From Zhongshania marina (GTDB lineage: Bacteria > Pseudomonadota > Gammaproteobacteria > Pseudomonadales > Spongiibacteraceae): a DNA stretch of 64,000 nt. The stretch spans positions 29,906-93,905 of the forward strand of contig NZ_PQGG01000029.1 in assembly GCF_002915595.1 (NCBI RefSeq), given 5' to 3'. The translations under genes were made by a program, and so were the position numbers. Under the pieces are notes generated by a model. The model had not been told where the DNA came from, searched no databases, and saw nothing but the letters and a program-made list of their open reading frames with translations. Below are positions 37,673 through 46,731 of the stretch, one piece after another. Numbering within the stretch: the first letter of the stretch is position 1; every line of letters begins with the position of its first letter.

Positions 37673-39256
37673 ATGAATTTTGGCAAACTGAATGAGCTGG
37701 GAAACTGGAGCCATTACTTTTTAATTAAGGTTGCACTTTTTTTCCTGGGAAAAATTCAATTCCACATTCTTGGCAATCTAGCGCTCGCATTATTTTTATT
37801 GCTTCAAATTAAGGGACGAACCGGTCGCCTTCTCCGCCAATTTGTTGCCGCCGCAGCAGCTATCTTCCTGCTATATCATGACGCGCAAATTCCGTTAAGC
37901 GCAGCGGCAACGACACTCACCAACCTAGCCGAGTACGAGTGGTGGTATACACTGGAAGTATTACTCCGCTATCTCACGTTGAAGATCCTACTTTTCGTCG
38001 CCCTACTCTGTGCGGCGAGCTATTATATTTCTCGCTATGTCGAACTTAGCATTATTGTTTTTGCGGGCTTATTGGGCGTAGCCTTTGTCCAAAGTGGCAT
38101 AATCGCCACGCTCACTCCACCCCAAAAAACCATCCCAACTAAGCAAGTGGCCAACAATACAAAACCGCAGCTCGGCTCAAATCAATCTCTAAACAGCTAT
38201 CTGCAACAATTCTTTCAAAACGAACAAAGCAGAAAGATCGAATTTGCTGAGAGCAGCCCAGCTACGCCCCCCTTCGACATTGTTTTTCTAAGCGTTTGCT
38301 CCTTAGCATGGGATGACATAATGCTGGCCGGCATGAGCGAACATCCACTGCTCAAGCGCTTCGATATTGTCTTTGAAAACTTTAATTCCGCCACTTCCTA
38401 CAGCGGCCCCGCAGTTACAAGACTGCTGCGCGCCAGTTGCGGGCAGGCACCCCACGACAAGCTGTCAAGCCGCGAAGGTGTTGATCACTGCCTGATTTTT
38501 CAACAGCTAGGCGATCTCGGCTACGGCCAAGCGCTTACCATGAATCACGACGGCCGCTTTGACGGCTTCCTAAAGCAGCTTAATGTCTATGGCGGCATTG
38601 ACTCCCCACTGGAGTCTCAAGCAAATATCCCTGTTTGCCAAAAGGCTTTTGATGGCAGTCCTGTACTGTGCGACAAAGCGGTACTGGATCACTGGCTACA
38701 ACAAAGAAATACATCTAATGCCGCAAAACAAGTGATGCTCTTCAACACAGTGTCGCTACATGACGGCAACCGCGTTATTGGTGGACAAGCAAAGTCTGGT
38801 ATTGAGGGTTACAAACAGCGCCTGAGCATTCTCTTCAACGATTTGCAAAGCTTCATCACCCAATTGGAACAAAGCAAGCGAAATACGCTACTGATTTTGA
38901 TTCCTGAACATGGCGCCGCATTGCGCGGTGACAAAATGCAGCTTTCGGGAATTCGTGAAATACCGTCGCCCAGCATTACCCATATCCCAGTTGCCGCTAA
39001 GTTTATTGGACCTCAATTACAGCGTGTTGGCCCAATCGCGAGAGTCACCGCCGACAGCTCGTTTTTATCGCTATCTGCATTAATCGCGAAAACAATGCAG
39101 CAAAATGTCTTTTCACAAGGCTCATTCTCGCCCCAGTCACTTAGCGAAGGACTGCCTAGCACTCCCATTGTGTCGCAAAATGAAGGCAGCACAGTAATAC
39201 GCCTAGAAGGAAAAAACTACGTCACCGTCGATGGCAGACAATGGTCAGCATATTAA
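37673..39256 (+). CDS. bcsG2: BcsG paralogue, copy 2
   Basis: A 527-residue second BcsG with the same architecture: N-terminal helices (about 13-145), linker, periplasmic transferase domain. The catalytic set is intact: Cys209 (SVCSLAW), Ser244 (SYSGPA), Glu412 and His413 (PEHGAA). It is clearly related to copy 1 but diverged, most in the membrane part and the linker, so it is an old duplication. Different donor or acceptor preference is possible but unproven. It is the last gene of the plus-strand bcs arm; the converging TM2 gene ends 4 bp away. Confidence 0.93.
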   Translation: MNFGKLNELGNWSHYFLIKVALFFLGKIQFHILGNLALALFLLLQIKGRTGRLLRQFVAAAAAIFLLYHDAQIPLSAAATTLTNLAEYEWWYTLEVLLRYLTLKILLFVALLCAASYYISRYVELSIIVFAGLLGVAFVQSGIIATLTPPQKTIPTKQVANNTKPQLGSNQSLNSYLQQFFQNEQSRKIEFAESSPATPPFDIVFLSVCSLAWDDIMLAGMSEHPLLKRFDIVFENFNSATSYSGPAVTRLLRASCGQAPHDKLSSREGVDHCLIFQQLGDLGYGQALTMNHDGRFDGFLKQLNVYGGIDSPLESQANIPVCQKAFDGSPVLCDKAVLDHWLQQRNTSNAAKQVMLFNTVSLHDGNRVIGGQAKSGIEGYKQRLSILFNDLQSFITQLEQSKRNTLLILIPEHGAALRGDKMQLSGIREIPSPSITHIPVAAKFIGPQLQRVGPIARVTADSSFLSLSALIAKTMQQNVFSQGSFSPQSLSEGLPSTPIVSQNEGSTVIRLEGKNYVTVDGRQWSAY

Positions 39257-39259
39257 GAA

Positions 39260-39655
39260 TCACGAGAACAAGGATGCATTTTTTTCACTAATTTGCTGAT
39301 TCAAGGTCCAGTAATCGTAAATGACACCCAGCAAAAAGAGTCCACCTGTTAGCAGGTACAAAATCCCTGTCAGCCACTTACCAAGATAAAAACGATGTAG
39401 GCCGAAAATACCCAAAAACGTGAGCAACACCCAGGCCGCGGTGTAGCTACTGCTACCAGAGCTAAACGTTGAATCTGCCTCGCGGTCCATACTCGGAATT
39501 AAAAATAAATCCACAATCCAACCAATTAAAAACAAGCCTAGGGTAAAAAAGTAGATTGTCGCGCTAATCGGTCGGCCATAATAAAACCGGTGGGCTCCCA
39601 TGAAGCCAAATATCCATAAGATATAACCTACAACTTTACTATGGGTATTGTTCAT
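39260..39655 (-). CDS. TM2-domain membrane protein
   Basis: A 131-residue inner-membrane protein with two TM2 units: YILWIFGFMGAHRFYYG (about residues 10-26) and LLTFLGIFGLHRFYLGKW (about 76-93), each with the GxHRFY motif followed by another helix. I use the internal ATG at 39655, which begins MNNTHSK; an in-frame extension to 39730 would add an unrelated basic segment. Function of the family in bacteria is unknown. Confidence 0.82.
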   Translation of the reverse strand: MNNTHSKVVGYILWIFGFMGAHRFYYGRPISATIYFFTLGLFLIGWIVDLFLIPSMDREADSTFSSGSSSYTAAWVLLTFLGIFGLHRFYLGKWLTGILYLLTGGLFLLGVIYDYWTLNQQISEKNASLFS

Positions 39656-39769
39656 CGCTCTTGGCTCCCGCACACCATGCTTTGACAAGTTAATTAAGAA
39701 AGTCACGAAGTGTAGGCGATTATGTGTCATAGCTAAAGCCCACCTACCGCCAAGCCCCCCATGAGCCCT

Positions 39770-40447
39770 TTAGGCATAAGTTGCTGGGGCAAGCACAAAA
39801 ATCACCGAAGCAGGCTTGCCCGTCTCGGTATTGAGGGGCTCAAGCATTTCCTTTAGCTGCAAGCCACAGTCAGAAAACATGGCAATCCACGACGACAAGG
39901 TACGGAAATACCACGGGGCGGGCTCGGTAAATTCATCACTAAAACCCGCCCAACTGCCCTCCCGCCATCCGTCACAGTAGGTTTCATCACTATATGCGGG
40001 GTGCAGTGTTTGAATTATGCAATGCCCTTGCGGACTTAAAATCGAAGGTAAAGCAGCTAAAACATCAGCCACAATATCCTTGCCCAAGAGTGAGAAATTG
40101 CACACCACACAATCGAGGGTTTGCGACCACGCACCGCCTGCAAATGCTTGGTATGACATCACCCTAAAATCTCCCCCACTTGCGGCGGCCTTTTCAATCA
40201 GCGCTGGCACAACATCGACACCTACCGCCGACAAGCCCAAATCTGTGAGCGCGCGAACCAGCCAGCCCTCACCGCAGCCCAAATCTAAAACCCGTTTCGG
40301 CGCCTTTGCCACCACCGCGTTCACAATGGCTGCGTTGGTCACCGTTACGCGACTACGAATCTCGGCACCACGCACAGCACTTGTCCATGCATTCACATTC
40401 TTATGCCACGAATGAACAATTGCATCCTCAAAATGACTATCTTCCAT
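39770..40447 (-). CDS. SAM-dependent class I methyltransferase
   Basis: A 225-residue Rossmann-fold methyltransferase. Motif I is VLDLGCGEGWLVRAL (about residues 51-65), then GVDVVPALIEKA, and a CVVCNFSLLG motif. The ATG at 40447 is the best start because GGGAGG lies 5 bases ahead; two in-frame ATGs lie further upstream. The substrate is not evident. It is transcribed divergently from rlmC. Confidence 0.85.
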   Translation of the reverse strand: MEDSHFEDAIVHSWHKNVNAWTSAVRGAEIRSRVTVTNAAIVNAVVAKAPKRVLDLGCGEGWLVRALTDLGLSAVGVDVVPALIEKAAASGGDFRVMSYQAFAGGAWSQTLDCVVCNFSLLGKDIVADVLAALPSILSPQGHCIIQTLHPAYSDETYCDGWREGSWAGFSDEFTEPAPWYFRTLSSWIAMFSDCGLQLKEMLEPLNTETGKPASVIFVLAPATYA

Positions 40448-40559
40448 GCTCGCCTCCCGAGTCATCGAATCCATCCCAAGCGAGTGTTTTTAGCACAAAA
40501 GTATTAAATTTTCTTGCAGCGTTTACAGCGTCAGCTTATAACGTCGGTTTAATTTTGCC

Positions 40560-41717
40560 GTGATCAATGCCGTGCACTGTCCATACTTTGAATCTCGCCA
40601 ATGCCGCTCCTGCCAATGGCTAGACAGGCCTTATACTCAGCAGCTTGCGCAAAAAGAAGCCGAGCTAGCCCATTTTCTGCAGCCATTTTCGGCACCACCG
40701 TTTTTACCTAGCCTCGCATCCGCTCAGTCAGGTTTTCGCAACAAGGCCAAAATGGTCGCCCTCGGTACGACTGCGCAAACATTATTAGGCATTTTAGGCC
40801 CAAAAGCGCAGCCCATTAGTCTTTGTGCCTGCCCTCTGTACCCAACAGATATGCAGGAAGTACTACAGGCCGTAGAAAATTGGCTAAGCACCCTTGCGAT
40901 TCCACCCTACGACGTCAAAGGCCGGCGCGGTGAACTCAAATATTGCTTGTTAAACAGAAATGAGCAGGGAATATTCATGCTCAGATTCGTGCTGCGCAGC
41001 AGCGCGGCAATAAGCGCAATTCGCGACGCCCTGCCTAATTTCCTAGCGTCGCAGCCACAAATCCAGACGGTATCGGTCAACATCCAGCCGCTACACGCCG
41101 CTATTATTGAAGGGCCGGAAGAACAGATTTTGCTGGGGAATCCGTGGCTGTGCCAGACCCTTAACGATATCCCTCTATACCAACGACCAAAGGGCTTTTT
41201 CCAAACCAACTCAACCATGGCTGAAAGCCTTTACGCCACGGCAGCTCAGTGGCTGAAGGATCTCCACATCAAGGAAATATGGGATCTATTCTGCGGCTCC
41301 GGCGGCTTTGGCCTGCATTGCTTAACCCCAGAGAGGACACTCGTAGGTATCGAGATAGAAGAGGAAGCCATCGCCTGTGCAAAGCGCAGCGCAGAAGAAC
41401 TCGGCGTTCAATTGCAGGTGAGTTTTAGAGCCTTGGACTCTGGGAATTTCACCGACAACAAAGCAAATACTGACGGTGCGATAGCCGTGCCGGATGTGAT
41501 CATCGCCAATCCACCACGACGGGGTTTAGGGCAACAGCTTTGCAATGATTTATGCACTATCAATCCACCCTATATTTTGTACTCTAGCTGCAATGCGCAG
41601 ACTTTGGCTAAAGACCTAGAACACCTGCCCCAATACAGCCTACAAAAGGTTCAATTATTTGATATGTTTCCCAATACCGCCCACTATGAAGTCTTGGTGC
41701 TGCTAGCCAGAATTTAA
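40560..41717 (+). CDS. rlmC: 23S rRNA m5U747 methyltransferase RlmC
   Basis: A 385-residue RNA m5U methyltransferase. Iron-sulfur ligands fit Cys7, Cys15, Cys18 and Cys89 or Cys91 (CxxxxxxxCxxC ... LCACPLYP). FFQTN and the SAM motif WDLFCGSGGFG precede the catalytic loop YSSCN with Cys344 and the end motif HYEVL. There is no N-terminal TRAM domain, which separates RlmC from RlmD. Starts at GTG (40560). Confidence 0.9.
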   Translation: MINAVHCPYFESRQCRSCQWLDRPYTQQLAQKEAELAHFLQPFSAPPFLPSLASAQSGFRNKAKMVALGTTAQTLLGILGPKAQPISLCACPLYPTDMQEVLQAVENWLSTLAIPPYDVKGRRGELKYCLLNRNEQGIFMLRFVLRSSAAISAIRDALPNFLASQPQIQTVSVNIQPLHAAIIEGPEEQILLGNPWLCQTLNDIPLYQRPKGFFQTNSTMAESLYATAAQWLKDLHIKEIWDLFCGSGGFGLHCLTPERTLVGIEIEEEAIACAKRSAEELGVQLQVSFRALDSGNFTDNKANTDGAIAVPDVIIANPPRRGLGQQLCNDLCTINPPYILYSSCNAQTLAKDLEHLPQYSLQKVQLFDMFPNTAHYEVLVLLARI

Positions 41718-41757
41718 GCAGCGCAATGTCTTACCTACGCATAGCAATTAATTCCAC

Positions 41758-42699
41758 ATGGCAACGATTCGTTTTAAAGAAAATAGCTACAACGGCGCAG
41801 ACAATGAGTCAGTACTAGACATCTTGCTGCGCCATCAAATCGCCATACCCTATGGCTGCCGTGCGGGCGCCTGCCAAGCCTGCACACTGCAAGCGTCACC
41901 CAGCCAAATTCCAGATGACTGCCAACAAGGCTTGGGCGAGGGCCAAATTCATCAAGGCTACTTCTTGGCCTGCCAATGCCGTCCAACACAGGACATGGAC
42001 GTCAACACGGTAAACACAAGCGCCCAAAAAATACCTGCAACTGTCGTCGACAAAACACCACTCGACGACCACACCTTGCGCCTGCGCCTGAGCTGCCGCT
42101 TACGCTGGCGCGCTGGCCAATACATCACACTTTGGATGAAGGATGTGGCGCGCTGCTATTCCATCGTCAGCGCCGCTCACCTAGAACCGTATATTGAGCT
42201 TCATATTCGCGTACACCCTCGCGGAATAATGAGTCAGCAATTATTTGCAAATACAAAAGTCGGTGATGTCTTAGAATTGCAAGGCCCTTTGGGCAACTTT
42301 GTATATGAGCAAGAGCATGCCTCACAGCCACTGCTATTAATCGGTTCGGGAACGGGTATCGCACCGCTTATTGGGATTGCGCGGGAGGCGATCGATTATG
42401 AACACGATGCAAATATTCATCTTATAGCCCTCGATCGCACAGCAAAACATTATGCCATGGCGCAATTAGAGATCTTAAAAAATAGCGCGCCGCAGTGTTC
42501 GTTTCAAACCGAGCAAGCTGATAATCCCGAGTCTATTATCAGCTCGCAGTTTCCAAACTTGCGCGGTCAGCGTGTATACCTATGCGGTGGGCAAGATTTT
42601 GTACGAAGAATCCGAAAAAAATGCTTTATGCTCGGCGCATCACCAAGACATATTATTACGGAAGAATTTATAAATTTCGGCCCACAGGATTCAAACTAA
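41758..42699 (+). CDS. 2Fe-2S ferredoxin/FAD reductase
   Basis: A 313-residue electron-transfer protein with an N-terminal plant-type ferredoxin domain (Cys34-x4-Cys39-x2-Cys42 and Cys72 in YFLACQC), an FAD domain (RCYSIVSAA), and an NAD(P)H domain (LLIGSGTGIAPLIG; VYLCGGQDFV). The arrangement is that of CDP-6-deoxyglucoseen reductases and phenol or methane monooxygenase reductases. No oxygenase partner is in the window. It lies 40 bp after rlmC and may be co-transcribed. Confidence 0.85.
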   Translation: MATIRFKENSYNGADNESVLDILLRHQIAIPYGCRAGACQACTLQASPSQIPDDCQQGLGEGQIHQGYFLACQCRPTQDMDVNTVNTSAQKIPATVVDKTPLDDHTLRLRLSCRLRWRAGQYITLWMKDVARCYSIVSAAHLEPYIELHIRVHPRGIMSQQLFANTKVGDVLELQGPLGNFVYEQEHASQPLLLIGSGTGIAPLIGIAREAIDYEHDANIHLIALDRTAKHYAMAQLEILKNSAPQCSFQTEQADNPESIISSQFPNLRGQRVYLCGGQDFVRRIRKKCFMLGASPRHIITEEFINFGPQDSN

Positions 42700-43104
42700 G
42701 CGCTGGTAGCCTAAATACTGCGAGGTAAATTTGTGCTTGCCTTGCTGTAAAAAGTGCTCAAAATCCCAGCCCCAATCGGCAAGCAAGCCCCTGTATTCAT
42801 CTCTAAATACATAGCTCTGCGCGTCAAGCGCTCTACCTGACACATTTACACTTAGCATAATTCGCTGGTAGTAATCACCTTCAAAGCTATCTAAACGCGC
42901 TAGCCCCTCTTCATTCACCCCGTAATAAACGCGCCCCTGCACAGTGGAAGCGGTCTTAGGGATGATAGCGGGATATTCCTCATCGCGAACAGCATAGCGC
43001 TCATAATCAAGCAGGTGAGCTTCGTCAAAGACTAAATTCTGCCCCGTTACTGCAGCCATAATGTCTTCGCACATCAAACTACCGTAGGTAAAAATTGTTG
43101 CCAT
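42691..43104 (-). CDS. Gamma-glutamylcyclotransferase-like (AIG2) protein
   Basis: A 137-residue member of the GGCT/AIG2 fold with the N-terminal FTYGSLM motif and the catalytic-site region GRVYYGVNEEGLARLDSFEGDYYQRI (about residues 58-83) including the conserved Glu. I start at the ATG at 43104 with AAGGA 5 bases ahead. That overlaps the EAL gene end by 26 bp, suggesting co-transcription. It also overlaps the ferredoxin reductase by 9 bp tail to tail. Confidence 0.85.
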   Translation of the reverse strand: MATIFTYGSLMCEDIMAAVTGQNLVFDEAHLLDYERYAVRDEEYPAIIPKTASTVQGRVYYGVNEEGLARLDSFEGDYYQRIMLSVNVSGRALDAQSYVFRDEYRGLLADWGWDFEHFLQQGKHKFTSQYLGYQRLV

Positions 43105-44281
43105 AACGGTCCTTATCATCTTCACCAAAACAGGCGATATCTGCGAATAATATTCTACCGTCTGGCAGCAACTGCCCTATGGTTTGACATAAACCGCCGC
43201 CACGAACATCGCGATAGGGCTGGGAGGCGATATGCTTTATTTTACGCAACTGCTTCGCGGCCAAGGTCTGATAAAAATACGGGCGCATTGACCAGTTGGA
43301 GCCACAGTTGTCATTATCGACAAACCAACTACAGCCAGTGTCCCCATGAAGCAGCTCGTAGTTTGGTGAAATTTGTTCACCATTTTCTCGACAAATAAAC
43401 ACCCTTATAAAGCCAGCCGGTGCCGCCGGTAAATTGGTAAAATCTAAGCTATTGTCTTTGATCGCAGCTTGAACATCGGAAAAATACTTTTCCATTTTGT
43501 CCATATAAAGCATTAGCTGCTTTTCTCGACTAATATTTCTGGCCACGAAACTGTCGAGCAATCGACTCACCAATTCCTTAGGCGAATTTGGATCGATAAA
43601 TTCAGGCAGCGCTGGCCAGAAAAAATAGCCCTGCACATAACGCGCACCGCACTCTAGTGCAAAGTAAAACTCCTGCTCTGTTTCCACCCCTTCGCAGAGC
43701 AATTTACTGCCAGTACGGCGCGCCAAATTCGCTATACTTTGTACAACTTCCTCTGACACACCACCTGACATCGCATTTTTAAACAGCCCCATATCGAGCT
43801 TAATAATGTCCGGTTCTAGTGCTATTAGGCGATCTAAATGGGAATGCCCAGCACCAAAATCGTCAATAGCAATTCGCATTCCCGCCTTGCGATAACGCAG
43901 CAACAACTTTTGCATATTGCTGTTTTCACCCGCGCCCTCAACGAACTCAATTACCACGCGGCGAGGGTCTACACCACACTTCTCGGCCATAACGATGGTG
44001 GGAACAGGACTGTGATCAGCAACGTGATCCATCCATTCTGGCGATAAATTCAATGATAGAAAAACATCGTGCTGTTGCTGAGCAAAATAGGCCAAAGCCT
44101 GCTCTCGCACACTGCGATCAATGGCAAGTAAATCTCGACGTTTAAAATTAGGATCGCTGAACATGGCACCAATAGAAACTACACGGCCGTTCTTAGCTCG
44201 TGTTCTCGCTAGCGCCTCGTAACCCGCAATCGACATTTTATTGATGTCGATAATCGGCTGATAACACGGAAAATACTGCAC
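43079..44281 (-). CDS. EAL-domain cyclic-di-GMP phosphodiesterase
   Basis: A 400-residue cytoplasmic enzyme. The EAL domain (about 5-230) has all the key residues: Glu22-Ala-Leu, Asn78 (LNLS), Glu112 (IEFVE), Asp140-Asp141 (DDFGAGHS), Lys161 (IIKLD) and Glu200. So it should hydrolyse cyclic-di-GMP to pGpG. Residues 240-400 form a C-terminal domain like those attached to YkuI-type EAL proteins, possibly a ligand sensor. No membrane segment is visible. It lies 5 kb from the cellulose genes and could lower the signal that activates BcsA and BcsE. Confidence 0.92.
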   Translation of the reverse strand: MQYFPCYQPIIDINKMSIAGYEALARTRAKNGRVVSIGAMFSDPNFKRRDLLAIDRSVREQALAYFAQQQHDVFLSLNLSPEWMDHVADHSPVPTIVMAEKCGVDPRRVVIEFVEGAGENSNMQKLLLRYRKAGMRIAIDDFGAGHSHLDRLIALEPDIIKLDMGLFKNAMSGGVSEEVVQSIANLARRTGSKLLCEGVETEQEFYFALECGARYVQGYFFWPALPEFIDPNSPKELVSRLLDSFVARNISREKQLMLYMDKMEKYFSDVQAAIKDNSLDFTNLPAAPAGFIRVFICRENGEQISPNYELLHGDTGCSWFVDNDNCGSNWSMRPYFYQTLAAKQLRKIKHIASQPYRDVRGGGLCQTIGQLLPDGRILFADIACFGEDDKDRYGNNFYLR

Positions 44282-44400
44282 TTGTACTCCGCCATGGGTA
44301 TATATGATGAGCTAACAAAGTAACCAAGCGAAGAAGATTTTACAAGCAGGAGCGATCAATAATGTTAATTCCAGCAACAACTTAGGGGAGCATCCATAAA

Positions 44401-44426
44401 AAAGGCCAGCGCTTCAGGCCGGCCTT
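44401..44426 (-). terminator. Terminator of the fadB/J-like gene
   Basis: A GC-rich hairpin with outer stem AAGGCC / GGCCTT; on the minus strand it is followed by six T residues. It lies 25 bp past the stop codon. Confidence 0.8.
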
Positions 44427-44450
44427 AAATTGAATTGCGCTAGCGCGCCC

Positions 44451-46613
44451 CTAGCGAAATTGCTCGCCGCTCTCGGCCCGCTCCAGCAGCAGCGACGGTA
44501 CGGCAAAATCACTGCCGTATCGCGCCTCTAACTCTCGTGCACGGGTAACAAAGGCGTTTAAACCATAGGCATTTATGGCCTGAAATACGCCGCCGGTTTG
44601 CGCAGGAAAGCCAATCCCCATAATCGAACCGATATTGCCGTCGCCCACCACATTGACAACACCCTCCTCCATGGCCCGCACCGCCTCAAGACACTGACAA
44701 AAAGTCAGTCGGTCTTTTATATCCTGATAGGTAATATCGGTATACCCCTGCGGTGCGAAGGCAGCTTTCAAACCTGACCAAATATGCTTTTTTCCGCCCT
44801 CTGGGTATTCATAATAGCCGCCACCATGCACCTTACCTCGGCGCCCAAACTCGTTCACCATACGGTCTAAAATTCGAGAGGCAGCATTATCCTGCCACTC
44901 TTTGCCTTGAGCCAAGGTATCGGCCTTGGCCTGCTGACCATTTTTGTAAGCTGTCTCTTGGCTAATTTCATCGATGGCGGCAAGCGGTCCAACTGGAGAA
45001 CCATTGTCACGGGCTGCGGATTCAATCAAAACAGGATTCACCCCCTCCTCCAGCATAATCGCGCCTTGGCTTACTGTTTTGCTAATCACACGGGTAGTAA
45101 AAAAGCCTGGCGCGTCATTTACTACAATCGGCGTTTTACCCAATTGCTGAGCTAAATCGAAGGCTTTTGCCAGGGTTTCGTCGGAGGTTTGCTCGCCTCG
45201 AATAATCTCAACCAAGGGCATTTTTTCGGCGGGTGAAAAGAAATGCATACCAATAAAGTTTTGCGCCCGCACACTGGCCTGCGCCAATTCAGAAATTGGC
45301 AGCGCCGAGGTATTCGAGGCAAATACGCTGTCGCTAGGAATTATCGCTTCGCACTCAGCGGTGACCGCCGCCTTAATCTTGCGATCTTCAAATACAGCCT
45401 CGATCACCATATCGCAATCTGCTAAATCGCTATAGTCGGCCGTCGCATGAATCAAGTCCATACAGGCATTTTTTACCTCTTCCGTTATTTTTCCTTTTGC
45501 CAAACCTTTATTGAAAAAGGCTTCTGCATACGCCCGGCCGCGATCCGCGTTTTCTTGGCTAATATCTTTAAGTACAACTTGCATACCCTTCTGCGCAGCA
45601 ACCGTCGCGATACCCGCGCCCATTTGCCCAGCTCCTAAAATGCCGAGCTTTTTACATTTAAAACGCTCGCTGACATCGGGACGACTCGCGCCCTTGTTCA
45701 AGGCCTCCATCTGCACAAAAAACGCCGTCATCATATTTCTGGCGGTTTGATCTAATAGCAAACTTAAAAAATAACGCCCTTCTATTTTTTGAGCGGTGTC
45801 AAAATCCACCCGTGCGCAATCGACAACACAGGCAAAGATGGTATTTTGCGCCGGCATAAGATTTTTGGTTTGCACCATCACATTCGCTGGCCCAAAAAAC
45901 GTGAGGCCTTGATTCGCTGCCTCGTCTGGGCCACCAGCTGGAATCGCGTAGCCCTCTTGATCCCAAGGTTGCTTGGCACCGCCATTCGCTTTTATCCACG
46001 CCTTTGCCCTAGCGTGCATATCGGCTTCATCATCGGCCAACTCATGCAGCAAGCCTTTTTCTAATGCCTGATCTGCCTTTAAACGACGTCCTTGGCTTAT
46101 AAGCCCAATCGCCTCCTGCATGCCCAGCAAATACGTCATTCTCACCACACCACCGGCGCCGGGCATAAGGCCTATCATGGCCTCTGGCAAACCAACTTGA
46201 ACGCCTTTTATCGCTACGCGGTAATGGCAGGCTAAGGCAATTTCAAAGCCGCCGCCGAGCGCGGGGCCGTTCAGTCCCACCGCCACCGGCACGCCGAGGG
46301 TTTCAAGCTGACGAAGCGGTGCTTTTGTCGCCATCACCCCCTCGTACATTTTCGTTTTTTCTTCAGCGCTGGGGTTTAAATCCATATCCAGCATTTCATT
46401 AATATCGCCGCCAGCAAAAAACTGCTGAGCTTTGCCACTGCGCACATACACTCCGCATACGCCACCCTCTGCAACCATCGCCTGCAAATCCACAAGCGCT
46501 GCGCGCATGGCTTCGTCGTACTCACGCCCCATGGTATTTACTGCTTTACCCGGTTGGTCGAAAATGAGTTCTACAATGCCGTCGCTATCTTTTTCCAAGC
46601 GAATATATGCCAT
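44451..46613 (-). CDS. fadJ: Fatty-oxidation multifunctional protein (enoyl-CoA hydratase/3-hydroxyacyl-CoA dehydrogenase)
   Basis: A 720-residue two-domain beta-oxidation enzyme. Residues 1-190 are a crotonase domain with FFAGGDINEM and ALGGGFEIALACHYR forming the oxyanion sites and an essential glutamate near PEAMIGLMPGAGG. Residues about 320-620 are the NAD-binding dehydrogenase domain: GILGAGQMGAGIA, VFEDRKIK, SNTSALPI and FFSPAEKMPLVEII. It is named fadJ-like rather than fadB by overall form. Thiolase is encoded just upstream on the same strand, so together they complete the cycle. Confidence 0.9.
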   Translation of the reverse strand: MAYIRLEKDSDGIVELIFDQPGKAVNTMGREYDEAMRAALVDLQAMVAEGGVCGVYVRSGKAQQFFAGGDINEMLDMDLNPSAEEKTKMYEGVMATKAPLRQLETLGVPVAVGLNGPALGGGFEIALACHYRVAIKGVQVGLPEAMIGLMPGAGGVVRMTYLLGMQEAIGLISQGRRLKADQALEKGLLHELADDEADMHARAKAWIKANGGAKQPWDQEGYAIPAGGPDEAANQGLTFFGPANVMVQTKNLMPAQNTIFACVVDCARVDFDTAQKIEGRYFLSLLLDQTARNMMTAFFVQMEALNKGASRPDVSERFKCKKLGILGAGQMGAGIATVAAQKGMQVVLKDISQENADRGRAYAEAFFNKGLAKGKITEEVKNACMDLIHATADYSDLADCDMVIEAVFEDRKIKAAVTAECEAIIPSDSVFASNTSALPISELAQASVRAQNFIGMHFFSPAEKMPLVEIIRGEQTSDETLAKAFDLAQQLGKTPIVVNDAPGFFTTRVISKTVSQGAIMLEEGVNPVLIESAARDNGSPVGPLAAIDEISQETAYKNGQQAKADTLAQGKEWQDNAASRILDRMVNEFGRRGKVHGGGYYEYPEGGKKHIWSGLKAAFAPQGYTDITYQDIKDRLTFCQCLEAVRAMEEGVVNVVGDGNIGSIMGIGFPAQTGGVFQAINAYGLNAFVTRARELEARYGSDFAVPSLLLERAESGEQFR

Positions 46614-46731
46614 GATATTTTCTCTCTGCTATGCCGGTGTTAACTTTTAAGAAAGCTACTTTCCACCGTTATTTCTTTCGCAAATTTACGTGAGCCCAAT
46701 GTCAGCTCACCATATTTTTAAAAAGCCGCAA

